Of a stretch of DNA of 64,000 bases, positions 10,869 through 24,059 are shown piece by piece. Position 1 is the first letter of the stretch; every line of letters begins with the position of its first letter. This stretch comes from Zopfochytrium polystomum (taxonomy: Eukaryota; Chytridiomycota; Chytridiomycetes; Chytridiales; Chytridiaceae): assembly GCA_025765615.1 (NCBI GenBank), contig JAIVFJ010000272.1, positions 17,981 to 81,980 on the forward strand. The letters run 5' to 3'. A program made the translations under genes and the position numbers. The notes under the pieces are model-generated. The model had not been told where the DNA came from. It did no database searches and was given only the letters and a program-made list of their open reading frames with translations.

Positions 10869-12282
10869 GCCGGGGCGGCGGATGGATGTAAGATGGTGGG
10901 GTGGATGTAAGTTGGGAGTCTGTGAATGAGTGGGGGCGTCGTCCGTGGCGTGCTCCACTGTTCGAATTAGCGGAGGGAGGAGGGGACTGCGAACAGAAGA
11001 TTTGACGCAATCGGTGCGAAGATGAATAATTGGATCGGGGACGGGAGTCGCAGTCCCCTCCCCCCACACTTCATATTACAAATTTCGAGAGTGTGGGTCC
11101 GCCAAGCAAAGCATGAAGGAGGTTCTTCCAACGGCCGCCGGGTTAGGGCTGGGGGGTGATTCGGTTTAGAATTGAATATGAATGAACACGTTTGCGAGTT
11201 CGTGTAAGTGGATATTAGGCAATGCATACCTCTTTCCCTGGCGGCAGTAAATATCGATAAATATCCAGGGGGCGAATTTTTGGCCTCCGCATGAGCCGAG
11301 GTCAAAAAAGTTCTGTGTGTCTGTCCATTTGAGGTCGAGTTACTCGTGTAAAGCCTGAGGGAGTGTCCTTGCGCCTTGCCTTGCCTGCCGACGCCGTTCA
11401 TCCATCCGCACAATCCATCCCATTCCTTTAACACCAGCTACATCCAAAGTTTGCACACAGTTTTGCCCAACCCATCTTCTGCCAGGGGTAGGTAGCCCTG
11501 TGAGACTTCCATACCGATGAGCACTGTCAGTGTCCGCCACACTGATGTTCCTCCGCAAAGCAGCTTCTATTTGGCGAAATCATTTTGCTGAAGCCATCCA
11601 AGAGGGTTCCAACAGTCTAGATCCCCCTTTATTGCGACATGAGCAAATCCACCAGACATAAAAAAGCCCAGCTTGATAGTCAGTTAAGAATAGCTTTTCC
11701 CTCCACAATATAGCTCCGACCCCATGCACTCTGTTAAAAAAAGATGAGCTACTAGCTGCCCTTTGTGTAGCGTTGCCGATCTGGTCGGCTCGTGGGCCAT
11801 CTGCACAACAGTAGTTGCGGCTGTTGGTGTTGTTGGGTTGAGTTGATGAGCTTGGGTTTCGGATCGACGGAGTCCCGAGCTGCACCTACTGAAGGGTTTT
11901 TTTTTTGGTTGACAGACAGACCGACAGACAGACAGACAGCCAGACCGAGAGACAGACAGACCGCAACATTGGGTGGTGCCACTGTCCGCATGCCCAGTCC
12001 ATTGTGCATGATTTTTCTTAGCTTTTCACATTTCTTCTTGTGGCACACAACAAATGCAAAAATTGCGGAGAAAATAGTTTTGTAGTGAAAATGGAAAAAA
12101 TGATCGGCAGTCGCTAGATAGGGGGGGTAGACAGACAGACAGACGGACAGACGGACAGACAGACACTAGCGGATCTTCTCGCTGGCTCTCTCTCTCTGTC
12201 TCTCACTCACTAACTCACTTACTCACTCACTCACTCACCCTCACTAACTCACTTACTCACTCACTCACTCACCCTCACTCAC

Positions 12283-12329
<47 letters not shown>

Positions 12330-12576
12330 CGCTGTTGTCAAAGCAGAACGCAACAAATTTCACTTTCTGGCTCGTCAGGCACACAAGACCTTCCTGGCCT
12401 TAACTTACCTTCCTCCCTTCAGCCGACTCTGCGAGCAGACGGCGACGGCAGGCAGACGAACGTACGAGCTTGGTCGGCCAAGCTGGTCGGTTCCTCTTCC
12501 TCCTGCCTGAAACCCTGATAGCCTATTCCAGATCTGCAGGCTCCAACCCACGGTCCCTGCATAAAAACATACGCAC

Positions 12577-12617
<41 letters not shown>

Positions 12618-12651
12618 CAGCCAATAACAATCGCCTTCGGCAGCAAGCACA
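10869..12651. other. divergent intergenic region, microsatellite-rich
   Basis: This region separates the SelO-family gene (-) from the GRDP gene (+) and probably holds both promoters. It contains GACA/CAGA repeats (about 11910-11960 and 12130-12170), CACT/ACTC repeats with a duplicated block (12205-12290), a (TC)n run (about 12287-12326) and a (CA)n run (12582-12616). No ORF in 10,900-12,650 is convincing. Confidence 0.6.
12205..12326. repeat. ACTC/CACT tandem repeat followed by (TC)n
   Basis: CACTCACTAACTCACTTACTCACTC-type units occur twice in succession, then a roughly 40-nt pure TC run. Simple sequence, non-coding. Confidence 0.85.
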
Positions 12652-15600
12652 ATGACGACGTCGATCGGCGGCCTGCGGATCCAGCCGCCTCCCGCCACTC
12701 CGTTCGGCCCTACCTCGCCCGGGCCCGCCTTCCGCTTTGAGATCGGCCCTCGCATCCGCTCGCTGTCGATCCCGGGATCAGTCGTCGTCTCCACCGCGCC
12801 GTCCGCGGCCGCGGCGACCGAGGTTTCGGTGAGTGAGAAAGACGCATGCAACGCACTATTGCGCTTCGAGTGAAGGCTGTGCCCCCTCCCTCGCGTACGC
12901 CTCGCTTTCCCCGCCCACTCAGACACTCACACCGCCGACGCCGCCGCCATTTTTTCGCAGGTGCACGTCGAGCTTCGTGGCGCCGCCAACGCATCCTGGA
13001 CCGACCCTTCCAACCCGCGCGCAGAGCCCAGCCCCGTTTCCTTGCTCGTCATCGACCAAGTCGTCTACAACTCGTCGGACTCGGGCCCCTTGCCCGTAGG
13101 CGAAACTCCTCTCTCGTTCGTACTGACCCTCGACCCGTCCTCGCTGCCCGCGTCCGTCTTTTACGCTGGCTCTGGCTCGGACGAGGCCATCGCCACCGTG
13201 CAGTACTCGCTGGTGGCGACCGTCCTCTACATGGAGGGGTCCGCGCAAAAGTCCAAGTCTGCACAAGTCGACGTGGAGTTTATCCCCTCTGCTGCCTCTA
13301 GGGCCAAGGAGCTCGCGGTTAAGGTTCCCGTCGCCGTCTCTAATATGGAAGCCGATTTGTTGGGTATCGGCGCGACAACTGCGGCTGGGACGAATGGATT
13401 GAAATACCAATTGAATTTGCCAAACAAGTAAGGCCGCCAGCGAGAAATCACCCCCCAACTCGCATCTCTAATTTTTGCGCTTTGCAGAACTTTTTTGATA
13501 GGTGACAGCCTTCCATCGTACCTCTTTCTTTCGTCTTCCTCTCCCATTGGACATATTACCCTCTCTGTTCTGGCAACATTCCAAGCCAAGCTGAACGGAA
13601 GGACGGTGGAATTCCCACCAACCGTCGTCTCGTCCCTCAAGGACCCGGAGCATCCCTCCGAATTCAACTCCTGGAATGCCCCTCCGGCCCTTTCCTTGAC
13701 TCCCTCGAGGCGCAGCGTGTTATCCAACCGGCTCTCTTGGAGCGCCAGCTCGGCAGCCGGTGAAATGCCCTCCAAGGCGTTTGACCTTTCGCTTCCCGAC
13801 ACTCTGGTACCGTCGATCACGACCCCGTTGTTCTCCATCTCCTACTCGGTCCGCCTCGAAGTGTTCCAAGCAGGTTCAAGCGTGCCCGTGGTGTCTGCCG
13901 TTACCCCCGATCGTTCTCGTTTCAAGGGGAACCCTGGAGGACAGCGAGCGCATGCCGCCTCTGGCGAGAGACGACTCGCTCGGGCGCGAGCTTCCCTCGA
14001 CCGTCGACGAGGACGGCGTTTCCTACATTGTCGTGCACCCGTTGTCGCCGACTGCGGCTGACGAGATGACGCTGGCTGTCGGAGACAAGATTATTGTCGG
14101 GTGGGTAGACTGGTAATTTTTTTCAGCGCCTCTGAAACTCTTTTTTTATCCGACGTAATCAGGGACGTTTTTTCGGACGGCTGGGGGTTTGGCGTCAAGC
14201 TCCAGACAGGCGACCGCGGCTTCCTTCCGCTTCACCACATCACCGAGGACCGAACTCCGTTCCAGAGCAACGGCTCATCGCGGCAGCCCTCCCCGGCCCG
14301 CAGCAACAAGAGCAGCGTGATCTCATCCCCCGTTTCAGAGCGGACCGCCTGGTCCGCCTCGGGCTCCTCGGCATCCGCCTCGGCATCCGCCTCGGCCACC
14401 ACCCCGCCAAAGATCATCATGCCGCCAAGCTTTGACGTGGCCCCGATCAAGGTCGGCCCGGGCGTCGAAACCTTCAATGCCAGCATCCAGGCCCTCAGCG
14501 TGACGACGCCGATCGTCGCCGCCCCGCCCTACTCCCCCGCAGCGGCCTCGACCGGCTCCGCCCCGACCGGCTCCTCCAGCTCGAGCTCCTTCCTGAAGAA
14601 GAAGGGGATCCCGCCCCCCGCCGCACCGATGCCGAACCTGCCAAACGTCCCACCTGTCCAGGCCCTGAACGTGGACGGCGTCGTCAACGTGCGGAACGCG
14701 GAGGCCCACCTCGGCCTCTTGCATCGCTTTGTGGTCCTCGAGCCGCACGACCGCTTCGACCAGATGGCGGACTGGAGGTACCTCTGCCGCGCGGAGCTGA
14801 GGTACTTGAAGTGGCTGAATTTCCTGGCGACCCAAAGACCTCATCCGGACAGTTTGCCTCTTCCTCCGATTGGTAAGACAAGCTTTCGAGAGGCGTCTTT
14901 CACTTCCCCGGATCTGCACATCGCAAACTCTCGACATTTAATTTTTTCTCTTCCAGATGTCGCCCTTATGTGGCACGCCCACATGCTGAACCCTTTACGC
15001 TATTACGAGGACACGTCGTTCATCCTTGGCGCATCGGCCCCCGAATATTCGATGCCTTTGCAGAGGATGCACCAGCTGGAAGGGCTTGAATACGACCCTC
15101 AAGACGGCTCGCAAAGCGTCTGGACCTCGGTGACGGACGAGCCGTACACCATCCCCCTCGGCGACCAGACTCCGGTCTCCGTCACGTGCCCGTGGTGCAT
15201 GAAGGAAACGCTGGTCGACGCCGACGTGTACGTGTCTTTCCGCATGAAGGACACGGGCATCTCGTGCCAGGATTGCGGCGTGATCCTGACTGCGGATAAT
15301 GTGTCGGCCAAGCGGTTCTTGACGGATTGTACGCTCTACCTCACGCAGGCACGCCCGGTTCGGTAAGGTGTTTCTTTTTTCTTTTTTTTTTTTTTTTGAA
15401 AAAAAATCTTCAAATTTGCTCTGATCTAACCCATTCACGAAAAACTCTGACGCGATTCAGCGGATCCATCTTGGATGAAAAGACGCAAACCGTCAACACC
15501 ACGAAAGCCATGCGGGACCTGGATATCCTGCTCAAGAGCACTGCGAGCGCCGCCGCCATCAACAATATGCTGCTGCGCGCCAACGACGCGTCCACCTGCA

Positions 15601-16849
15601 ACTGGACGTCCATCGAAAACGACATGAAAGAAGTTATCGGCACCCTTCGCAAGGGAAGGCTCCTCAAGGGCGTCCGCCGGAGCACCCTCACCAAGGTACT
15701 CAAAGCGTACAAGTACAACATGGCCCCCACCTCGATCGACCTCGTCGCGGCCGTGCTCCGCCAGCGGCCGTTCACGCTGAAGATGGTCAGCGGCGTCGTC
15801 GACTGGCTCGAGCGCGACGCGCTGCCCCGCGCCACGCAGCGGTACCACAAGTTTATCACGCTCATGGCTAGAGAGCCGTCCAAGTTTTTGGTTCCGACTT
15901 TAGGTAATTTAACTTTTTTGCCTGTGCTGTGTTCACCACCTCAGCTATGTGAACGCACCCCGTGTTTTGCAATTTCTAACCCAAACACCAAAAAAACAAA
16001 CAACCAAACAAAAAACGAACGACCCCAGACATTGACCTGATGTGGCACACGCACCAGCTGTTCCCGAACAAGTACCGCAGCTACACGCTGAGCAACGTGC
16101 GGCAGGTGGTCAACCACGACGACGGGGTGGACGACAAGACACTGGACGACTCGTTCGTGACGACGACCAAGCTGTGGAAGCGCCACTTTCGCGAGCAGTA
16201 CTCGTACCTGAACAAGGAGTCCAAGTGGTTCCGCCGCGCCCCGCGCAGCGTGTTCCCGGCGTACGCCACCTACGCGGCGTCCCAGCTGCCCGCCGATGCG
16301 ACCCACGTGAACCGCTCGGGCGCGGCGGGCGGCTGCGTCACCCACGCGGCGTCGGTGCCGCCGGCCGTGCGCCGCTCCGCGGCCGCGTACCCGATCGGCG
16401 CCCCCCCGGGGCGGGTGTCTGCTGCGGCGCTCGGTGCCGGCGGCGGCCTGGCGGGCATGGGCATGCCGCTGACGGTGCGCAACCGGTCGCGCGCACCTGG
16501 CGGCGCGTACGCGCGCGGCGTGATGGGCCCGCCGATACTGCTGGTCGGCGGCTGCTACTCGTGGGCCGTCGCCTGCGGCGGGTGGGGATACGGTTACGGA
16601 TGGGGCTACGGCTGCGGATGGCATTGGGGGTGGACCCCACTCATGTGGGGCTGCGGCGGGTTCCTTGGGTGCGGCGTGTTTACGTGCGGAGGGATTGCTG
16701 GGTGCGGTGGGTTTGGCGGGTGCGGCGCTGGCGGGTGCGGCGGCGGCGGGTGCGCGGGCGGGGGTGGGTGTGGTGGTGGAGGGGGGTGCGGGGGTGGGTG
16801 CGGTGGGGGGTGTGGAGGGGGGTGTGGAGGTGGATGCGGTGGCGGGTGA
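12652..16849 (+). CDS. GRDP/DUF1399 glycine-rich protein with arrestin-like and SH3 regions
   Basis: Seven exons: 12652-12828, 12961-13427, 13488-14100, 14163-14872, 14957-15362, 15461-15903, 16029-16849. All are GT-AG, about 1,211 residues. Exon phases close only if one C is removed from the CCCCC run near 13,906, probably a consensus error. Exons 2-3 resemble paired beta-sandwich (arrestin-like) domains. The exon 3/4 junction carries an SH3 domain: YIVVHPL, then DEMTLAVGDKIIV, GWGFG and TGDRGFLPLHHI. Exons 4-7 carry the GRDP core, with the hallmark DVALMWHAHMLNP and its repeat DIDLMWHTHQLFPNKY, plus a CPWC...CQDC zinc-knuckle-like pair. The C-terminal roughly 100 residues are Gly/Cys-rich (GGCGGGCGGG). 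Family members in plants act in stress and development; the fungal role is unknown. Confidence 0.85.
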
Positions 16850-17428
16850 GAGAGTGTGTGGTGGTAGTTTGTGGTTGCAGGAGTGGTGCTTGCGGTGGGC
16901 GGGTTTAAGGGAGGAGGGAGAGTGCAGCAGCGAGGGTAGGTTACGCGAAAGTACGCGTGTCGGGCCCAAGCACTGCATGTATAGCGTGGCAGTCTATCCA
17001 GGGAGAAATCGAAACAACAAGACCCAATTGGAAGTCCTATTTTTTTTTTTTTGTGGTTCGAAAAAATGTTTCCCAGAACGACCACCTTTTTCTATCTATC
17101 TGTTTGTCTGTCTGTCTGTCTGTCTGTGTGTCTGTCTGCCTCTATCTGATTGACTGACTGACTGGCTGACTGACAAGGCAGGTTTTCCTTCTTCCTTCCA
17201 CACCACCGAGACGGCGGCCTCGCCAAACCTGCCCAACCAACCCACCTACCCCAACCTACCTTCCCGCGACCGTCCTACCTACCCGACGACCGAACTTCCG
17301 CGACACCTACCAAAAACGTAGTCTTCGTAGATCTCCCCTCGGCTTGGGAGTCAAGGGATCCTTCGTCGCGTCAGTAGCACTCAGGCACGAACGAACGAAC
17401 GAGCACTCCTCATATAACAAACTCACAG
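16850..17428. other. intergenic between GRDP gene and uS15m gene
   Basis: The 3' flank of the GRDP gene is G-rich. A T12 run lies at 17041-17052, followed by CTGT/CTGA tetranucleotide repeats (about 17093-17172). A CCTACC-rich stretch (17205-17300) immediately precedes the uS15m start. No gene. Confidence 0.6.
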
Positions 17429-18837
17429 ATGCTCGTCGCCCTGCTGCGCGCCGCCGCCGCCGCCGCCCCGTCCCGCCGCCCACCGCTCGCCGCCGCCGCC
17501 GCCGCCGCAGCAGCAGCAGCAGTGCCGGCGCCGCGTTCTGCATCAGTAGCAACAGCAGCAACAGCAGCAGCAGCTTCGGCAGCCGTTGTTGCGGCTAGTT
17601 TGCGCGTCGCCGCCGCCGCCGCCGCCCCGATCTCGTCGTTGTCGTCGTCGCGGCGGCCGACGATCCTGCGCGTCGCACGACCGATAACGCGCCAGTTCTC
17701 ATCCCTCGCCATCTCCATCGCCGCGCCCATCACCACCACCACCACATCTTCGTCGAAACCCCTCGCCGCCCGCCTCGCGAAACCGAGCGACCACAACAGC
17801 ACCAGCACCCGCCTCCTCCGCCGCGGCCTCCACGCGACGCCCGCCGCCGCCGCGCGCTTCCCCGTCCTCTTCGTCCGGCCGAGCCGCAAGCGCCTCGCGC
17901 GCCTCGACGAAAAAGACCTAGTCCTCGCCCACCGCATCTGGCGCCACAAGCACCGCCGCCAGCTCTCGGCCTTCAAGCAGTACCGCCGCAAGACGCTCGG
18001 CGGCTCCGTCGACAACCGCGCGCCCACCACCTCGGGGGACTCGGCCGCCGCGGGGGCGGCGGCCGCCCCGCGATCGTACACGTCGCCGTTCCGTGGCGAC
18101 CGCGCCATGAAGCACTTGATGGACCCCGCCGCGTCCCCGACCCAGGTCAAGCGCATGCGCGAGCGCCGCGACCGCCTGCGCCTGCAGAGCTTGGTCGCGT
18201 CGTCCGCGCTGCTGGGCCTGCCCGGCCGCAAGAAGAAGGCCCGGGTCGGAGAGGGGCTGATGCCCGACGTGCCGCCGGCCAGGGTCAAACCGTTCTTGGC
18301 CGGCGCCGCCGCGCGCGTCGGCGGGCTCGCCGAGACCGGGTCGGCGGCCATGGCGGCAGCGGCCGCCGCAAAGGCAAAGGCGTCGGCCGCGGCCGCGGCG
18401 AGGCGGGGAGCGGGGGGTGCGGGGGCAGCAGCTGTGGATAGCGCCGCCGAGTCGGCGATCGGCAGGCCGCTGCCGATCGTGCCGCACGACCTGCACGGCA
18501 CGTTTGCGGCGCACCGCGAGGCGCTCGACGCCGCCATGGCGGCCGAGAAGAAGGCCGCCGCCGACGCCGCCGACGCCGCCGCGGGCATTGTCAGCGCGGA
18601 GACGCTCGCCGCCGAGCGCGCGTCGTCCGTGCGCGATCATCGTCAGGTCGGGGCGGCGGCGGCGGGGTCGTCGGCGGGGTCGTCGGCGGGGATTCTCGGC
18701 GCAGAGGACTCGGCGGCCGCGGCCGCGGCGGCGTCCGAGACCGGGTCCGGTAAACGCGCCGCCGGGCCGCAGCGCCTGGCCGTGCCCGCGGACACGCTGG
18801 CGGCCGTGACGGCGTCGGCGGGGCCGTCTTCGACTGA

Positions 18838-18887
<50 letters not shown>

Positions 18888-19654
18888 TGCCGCGCGTGCC
18901 CGCCGAGCTGCTGCGCGACGGCTTGGACGCCGAGGCGGTGGCGCGCAAGATCCCGTCGCGCGCCGGCGGGCTCGTGGGGTTCCGGCTCGGCGTCACGGCG
19001 GCCGAGATGCGCAAGATTGTCGTCGACGTGCCCGCGGCGCTGGTCAACGACGACATGCACCGCATGCCCGACGCCGGCGCCGGCGGCGACTCGCCCGGGT
19101 CGGCCGCCGCGGGTGTTCTCGGCGTCGGCCCGCTAATGAACCAGCCGCGCCAACAGAACCAGCCCTACGCGCGCCCCAGCGACACCCGCGCGTCCGAGCA
19201 AGCCGAACTGGTCCGCCGCGTCGTGGCGCTCGAGAACGCGTCGGCGCCCGAGATCAACAAGTGGAACCGCGCGCGCGTCGTCGAGCTGTTTGGCAGACGG
19301 CCCTTTGACACGGGCAGCCCCGAGGTCCAGGTGGCGGTGCTGACGGTCAAGATGGACGCCATGCGGCGGCACCTCGAGAGGAACCGGAAGGACACGTCCA
19401 CGAAGAGGCGGTTGCAGGCTGTGCAGTCGAAGAGGATGAGCATGCTCAAGTATTTGAGGCGGAAGGTGAGTTTGAGGGGAGGGCGTGTGTGTGTGTGTGT
19501 GTCGCGGTTTTGAAACCTTAGGTGCTGTACTGACAAAAAAAAAAAAAAAAAACCCCCCGGGCAAAAAAACACACAAATCCAGAACCTGCCGCGGTTCGTC
19601 GAGACGTGCCGCGCGCTCGGGATCGCGCCCGAGTTAGTGACGGTGACGGTGTGA
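17429..19654 (+). CDS. mitochondrial small-subunit ribosomal protein uS15m, very long N-terminal extension
   Basis: Two exons, 17429-19465 and 19583-19654, joined in phase (GTGAGT donor, CAG acceptor), 702 residues. The S15 fold is at the C-terminus: FDTGSPEVQVAVLTVK, MRRHLERNRKD, RRLQAVQSKRMSMLKYLRRK, then NLPRFVETCRALGI from exon 2. uS15 binds 16S-type rRNA in the small subunit; the Ala/Arg-rich N-terminus fits a mitochondrial targeting peptide. Positions 18,838-18,888 encode an uninterrupted poly-Ser run from (TCG)n. About 600 residues precede the domain, far longer than bacterial S15 (about 89 aa) and rich in Ala, Ser and Arg. The intron has a (GT)n and an A17 tract. The first ATG was chosen; a downstream start cannot be excluded. 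Confidence 0.85.
18838..18888 (+). repeat. coding (TCG)n poly-Ser tract
   Basis: About 16 consecutive TCG codons within the uS15m reading frame. A pure single-codon run suggests recent slippage. Confidence 0.95.
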
Positions 19655-20052
19655 TGACGCTTTTTCGATCCGACTTGGTGGTTTGCCCTCCCCTCCCCTC
19701 TCTTTTTTTTTTTTTTTTTTTTTTCCCCCTTTTTCTTTCCAGGAATGGATGTTTTGTCTTGCTTGTTGGGTTGGTGGTTGGGTTGGGTTGATTGGTTGGT
19801 TGATGGTGGTTGTCGTTGTTGTTTGGGTGGCGGGTCTTTGGGAAGCGGCCCAGAGGGAGAGAGGAGGGAGGGGACAAGGGATGATGAAGGGGGGGGGGGT
19901 GGGATCTGTCTCTCTGTGACGCGTGGTGTTTGTTTGTTGGAATGAAAAGACGCGCCTTTGGAGATGTGTTTAGGGGGTGCGAAGGTGTGCTTCGCCACAA
20001 GGGGTGGCGAAGGGAACCAAGAGAGGAAAAAAAAAACAAAAGGGGAAGAGAA

Positions 20053-20085
<33 letters not shown>

Positions 20086-20372
20086 CACGGACTCGGAGAA
20101 AGAAATATAGAGGAAGCCAAGAGCAGCAACTTGCCCCTTCGCAAGAAACATCACTCGCTTGTGGGTGGTGAGTACGGAATATTTCATCCCACCCAAAGGC
20201 CGGCAATGGACCGGGAGGAGGGACCTATCCCTTTTTTTTTTTTTTTTTTTTTTTTTTGTCTTCGTTTCCACAGGAATCGGCTCGTCGTTTCAATTTCGAT
20301 TTGCCATGTTGACATAGTGGACCAAAAATTAAACACTAGGGATGCTTGTTGACTTTTCAGCATCCTTGCCGG

Positions 20373-20403
<31 letters not shown>

Positions 20404-20927
20404 TTGAAGAAAAAGTTGAAAAAAAAAATTACTGAAGAGTGTAGTAGGTCAGAAAAAAAAGATACATGGAGAGCGTGGCAGGCCATGTGGAGAGTTACCA
20501 ATGATGGTCTGCTTGCTTGGGTCAGGGTTGGAAAGAAAGAGAGAGCGAGAGTGAGTGTGTGTGGGAGGAGAGATTGTGTGTGTGTGTGTGTGTGTCAACC
20601 CCTCCTCTGCAGTGAGACAGTCGCCAAGGACTGAAAGACCAACAGGGAGACAGACAGACAGAGGCACAGACGATAAAGAGCCGACAGTGAAACAGAGAGC
20701 CAAGAGCAGGAAAGGTGACGGAGGGAGAGAGGGATAGATGTGGAGAGAGAGAGACAGAGATACATTCACAGGAGAAGAGACCGAGAGAGGGGAAAATTTT
20801 TTTTGAGTCATGGGGAGCTCTCACCCCTGAGACTCTAGTGGGGGGGCTGCCACCCCCCTCAACCCCCTTGCTCAAAAGAGAGACTGCAGATGATTCCATA
20901 ATTTTTCCACCAACAGCCAACACACGG

Positions 20928-21740
<813 letters not shown>

Positions 21741-23496
21741 GCTGTGTTTCGATTGGCCACCAAAGAAAAAAATTAACCCTCCCCAACTCGACCCCCCCGC
21801 CCCTTACTCCACTAATGCAATTAGAAAATGAGTTTACGGAGTGGACAGCAGGAGGAGAGAGAGAAAGAGAGAAACGGAGAGGCAGAGAGAGAGGAGAGAG
21901 AGACAAAGAAGGGGGAGAGAGAGAGAGATAGACAGACACACAGACAGACTTACAGATAAAGAGACAGCAGGAGAGAGACAGACAGACAGGCAGACAGAGA
22001 CGGACCTGTCAATCTGTCTGTCAGTCTCTCTGTCATGACATGTCTGTATGTCTCTCTGGAGCATTTTTGGATGTCGCTTTCACTGTGGGCCACGGCTCTG
22101 GATCCCCAGCTACCATTTTTGATTTGTTCTTACTGGGAGTTGTGGGTTTCATTTTCGGCTCCCTTTTTTTGGGATTTAGAGATACCATTTTCATTGATTT
22201 GGGTGCTCGAGATCCCATTTTTCTTGTTGCATTGGCTCCCATTTTCATGTAAAATGGTAGCTGGCTGACACAAAGAGCTTCGCAGCTCCATTTTTCTGGA
22301 TGTTGACATCATGGCTAAATCTGCCAGATTTACAGTAAGGCCCAAGGATGGGGTCCCATTTCTACCCCTATTTTAGCCAGGGCTCAGAATTGTCGGAAAT
22401 AGAACCGTCTTATTCCATTTATTTATATTCTGCCATTGTACATCCCCAACTGGACCACAGTCCAATATCCACCCCATTCAGTGTTGCTCTTGTTCCAGGT
22501 CTTCCAGCTGGCACTGCTGAAGTTTTTGTTTCCTTTATCTAGCTTCCTATCAGGGAAACAAAGGAAATGTTAAAATTATGCAGATGAAACTGTGCATGTA
22601 CTGCTGTTTCCAACACTTCCAAAGAAACACAAACTCTGACGAAGAAAAATCTGGTTAAATTCTGCCAAGCGCCAATCACATCACTGCTGTATGCCTCATA
22701 CCAACTCCCAGTTTCTGGGCCTCCATCTTGGCATGCTTCTCATTGCTCTTACTCTGAATAGCTGAACCGATGAGTATTGAATTAAGGGTGCTTCTTGGCC
22801 AACTATAACATTGTGTGTTATTATTGTTTCCCGTTGGTAATTTGCACTCATACCTCTGAAACGGTTGCATTGGCCCCTTCCATTTCCTGGTGGTTGAATG
22901 TTTCACCACAATCAAGGTGGTTAATAACTGCCTTACAAACATCACACTGTGCAACTCATGATTGGTTTTTCACAACAGTATGAGATTCCTAATCTCGTGG
23001 GCCATTGAGCTGTTGAGGTCTCTTTAAAAGCTCTTCCTTGACTAGTTCATTGGTTTTACCTTTACATATAGTGGCCCCCCATCAATCACAAACAACCACT
23101 CTATTCCTATTTTTGAATACTTATTCTTACTTTCAAAATTACATTTAAATTATTTAATGTTGCAACGTATTGTTCAGAATTTATATATATTCCTTGAGAC
23201 ATGAATTTTGAATGGAATAAATTATATAGAGAGTGAATCGCTTCTGAAACAATGCTATTTATTTCAAAAACAGATTGAAATCTAGAATCATTTGAAATAA
23301 AACGTTTTCAACTTGTGATATAAGAATTTTGTTCAATTGATAACCCCGTTGTAGCTTTTTGTGATACGTCCATTCTTAGGTATTTTGCTTAAAATTCTAA
23401 GATTTATAAATAGTACATCGTTTACACTTGTCATTAATATACTTACTGTAAGTCCAGAATCAAAAATTGAAAAGTTGCTGTTGTGTATAATATTAA

Positions 23497-24015
23497 ATGG
23501 AGAGAAAAATCTTCCTCGAGAAAAGTATCGAATATGCTCAGAAACAAATTCAATATATAATTGACAAAAAAAAAGGAACAAATCTTGATCAAAAAGAACA
23601 TGAACAATTAATGAATGAAAAGAATGATCTCGTAGAATCGTTGAAAAAATTGACTACAGAACTCAAGACATCAAAAAAAGAAGAACGTATAAGTAAAGAT
23701 GGAGACAAAGCAGCAAACAAAGTTGATAATATGGAATATAAATCAGCTCTAAAACGCGGTAAAGCTGATGCAGATGCTTGAATAAAGAAAAAAGAACAAC
23801 GCGAGCATCTTAAACAGCAACATACAGAATTTATACAATATGAAGAAAATTATCACAAATACGATAGTAAAGAATATCCTGGAAAATTATACTTGCACGA
23901 CGATATTCTAAAAAATTATGGTCTTTGTCCTTTTATAAGAATTGACCTTAATCCAACTAACGCGGATGAACTTTTAAGTAAGCGTATTGAATGGACATCA
24001 AACAACGAATGTTAA
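23497..24015 (+). pseudogene. viral-type coiled-coil protein remnant
   Basis: An AT-rich frame of 94 codons is followed after a TGA (23,779-23,781) by about 75 further in-frame codons ending at 24,015. The first part is Lys/Glu/Asp-rich and looks like a long coiled coil. The second contains DDILKNYGLCPFIRIDLN. Base composition differs sharply from the GC-rich host genes. It is collinear with the fibre-like ORFs that follow. I do not recognise the protein family; assignment to the same viral-like insertion rests on composition and adjacency. Confidence 0.5.
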
Positions 24016-24059
24016 TAATACCAACTTTATCTCAGTGAACGCAGTTGTTACAAAAAGCT

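Noticed and set aside
18417..19065. Long overlapping ORFs antisense and in other frames across the uS15m gene, including poly-Asp and poly-Arg products
   Set aside because: They are shadows of the GC-rich, TCG-repeat coding sequence; only the frame ending in the S15 fold has a recognisable domain and splice-consistent end.
22676..22954. BED-type zinc finger of a transposase on the minus strand (CDVCK pair)
   Set aside because: The second Cys/His pair does not follow at the right spacing and frames are broken; no support beyond two Cys.
23497..23781. A free-standing small host gene (94 codons)
   Set aside because: The composition, the in-frame continuation after TGA and adjacency to virus-like ORFs favour part of a decayed insertion.
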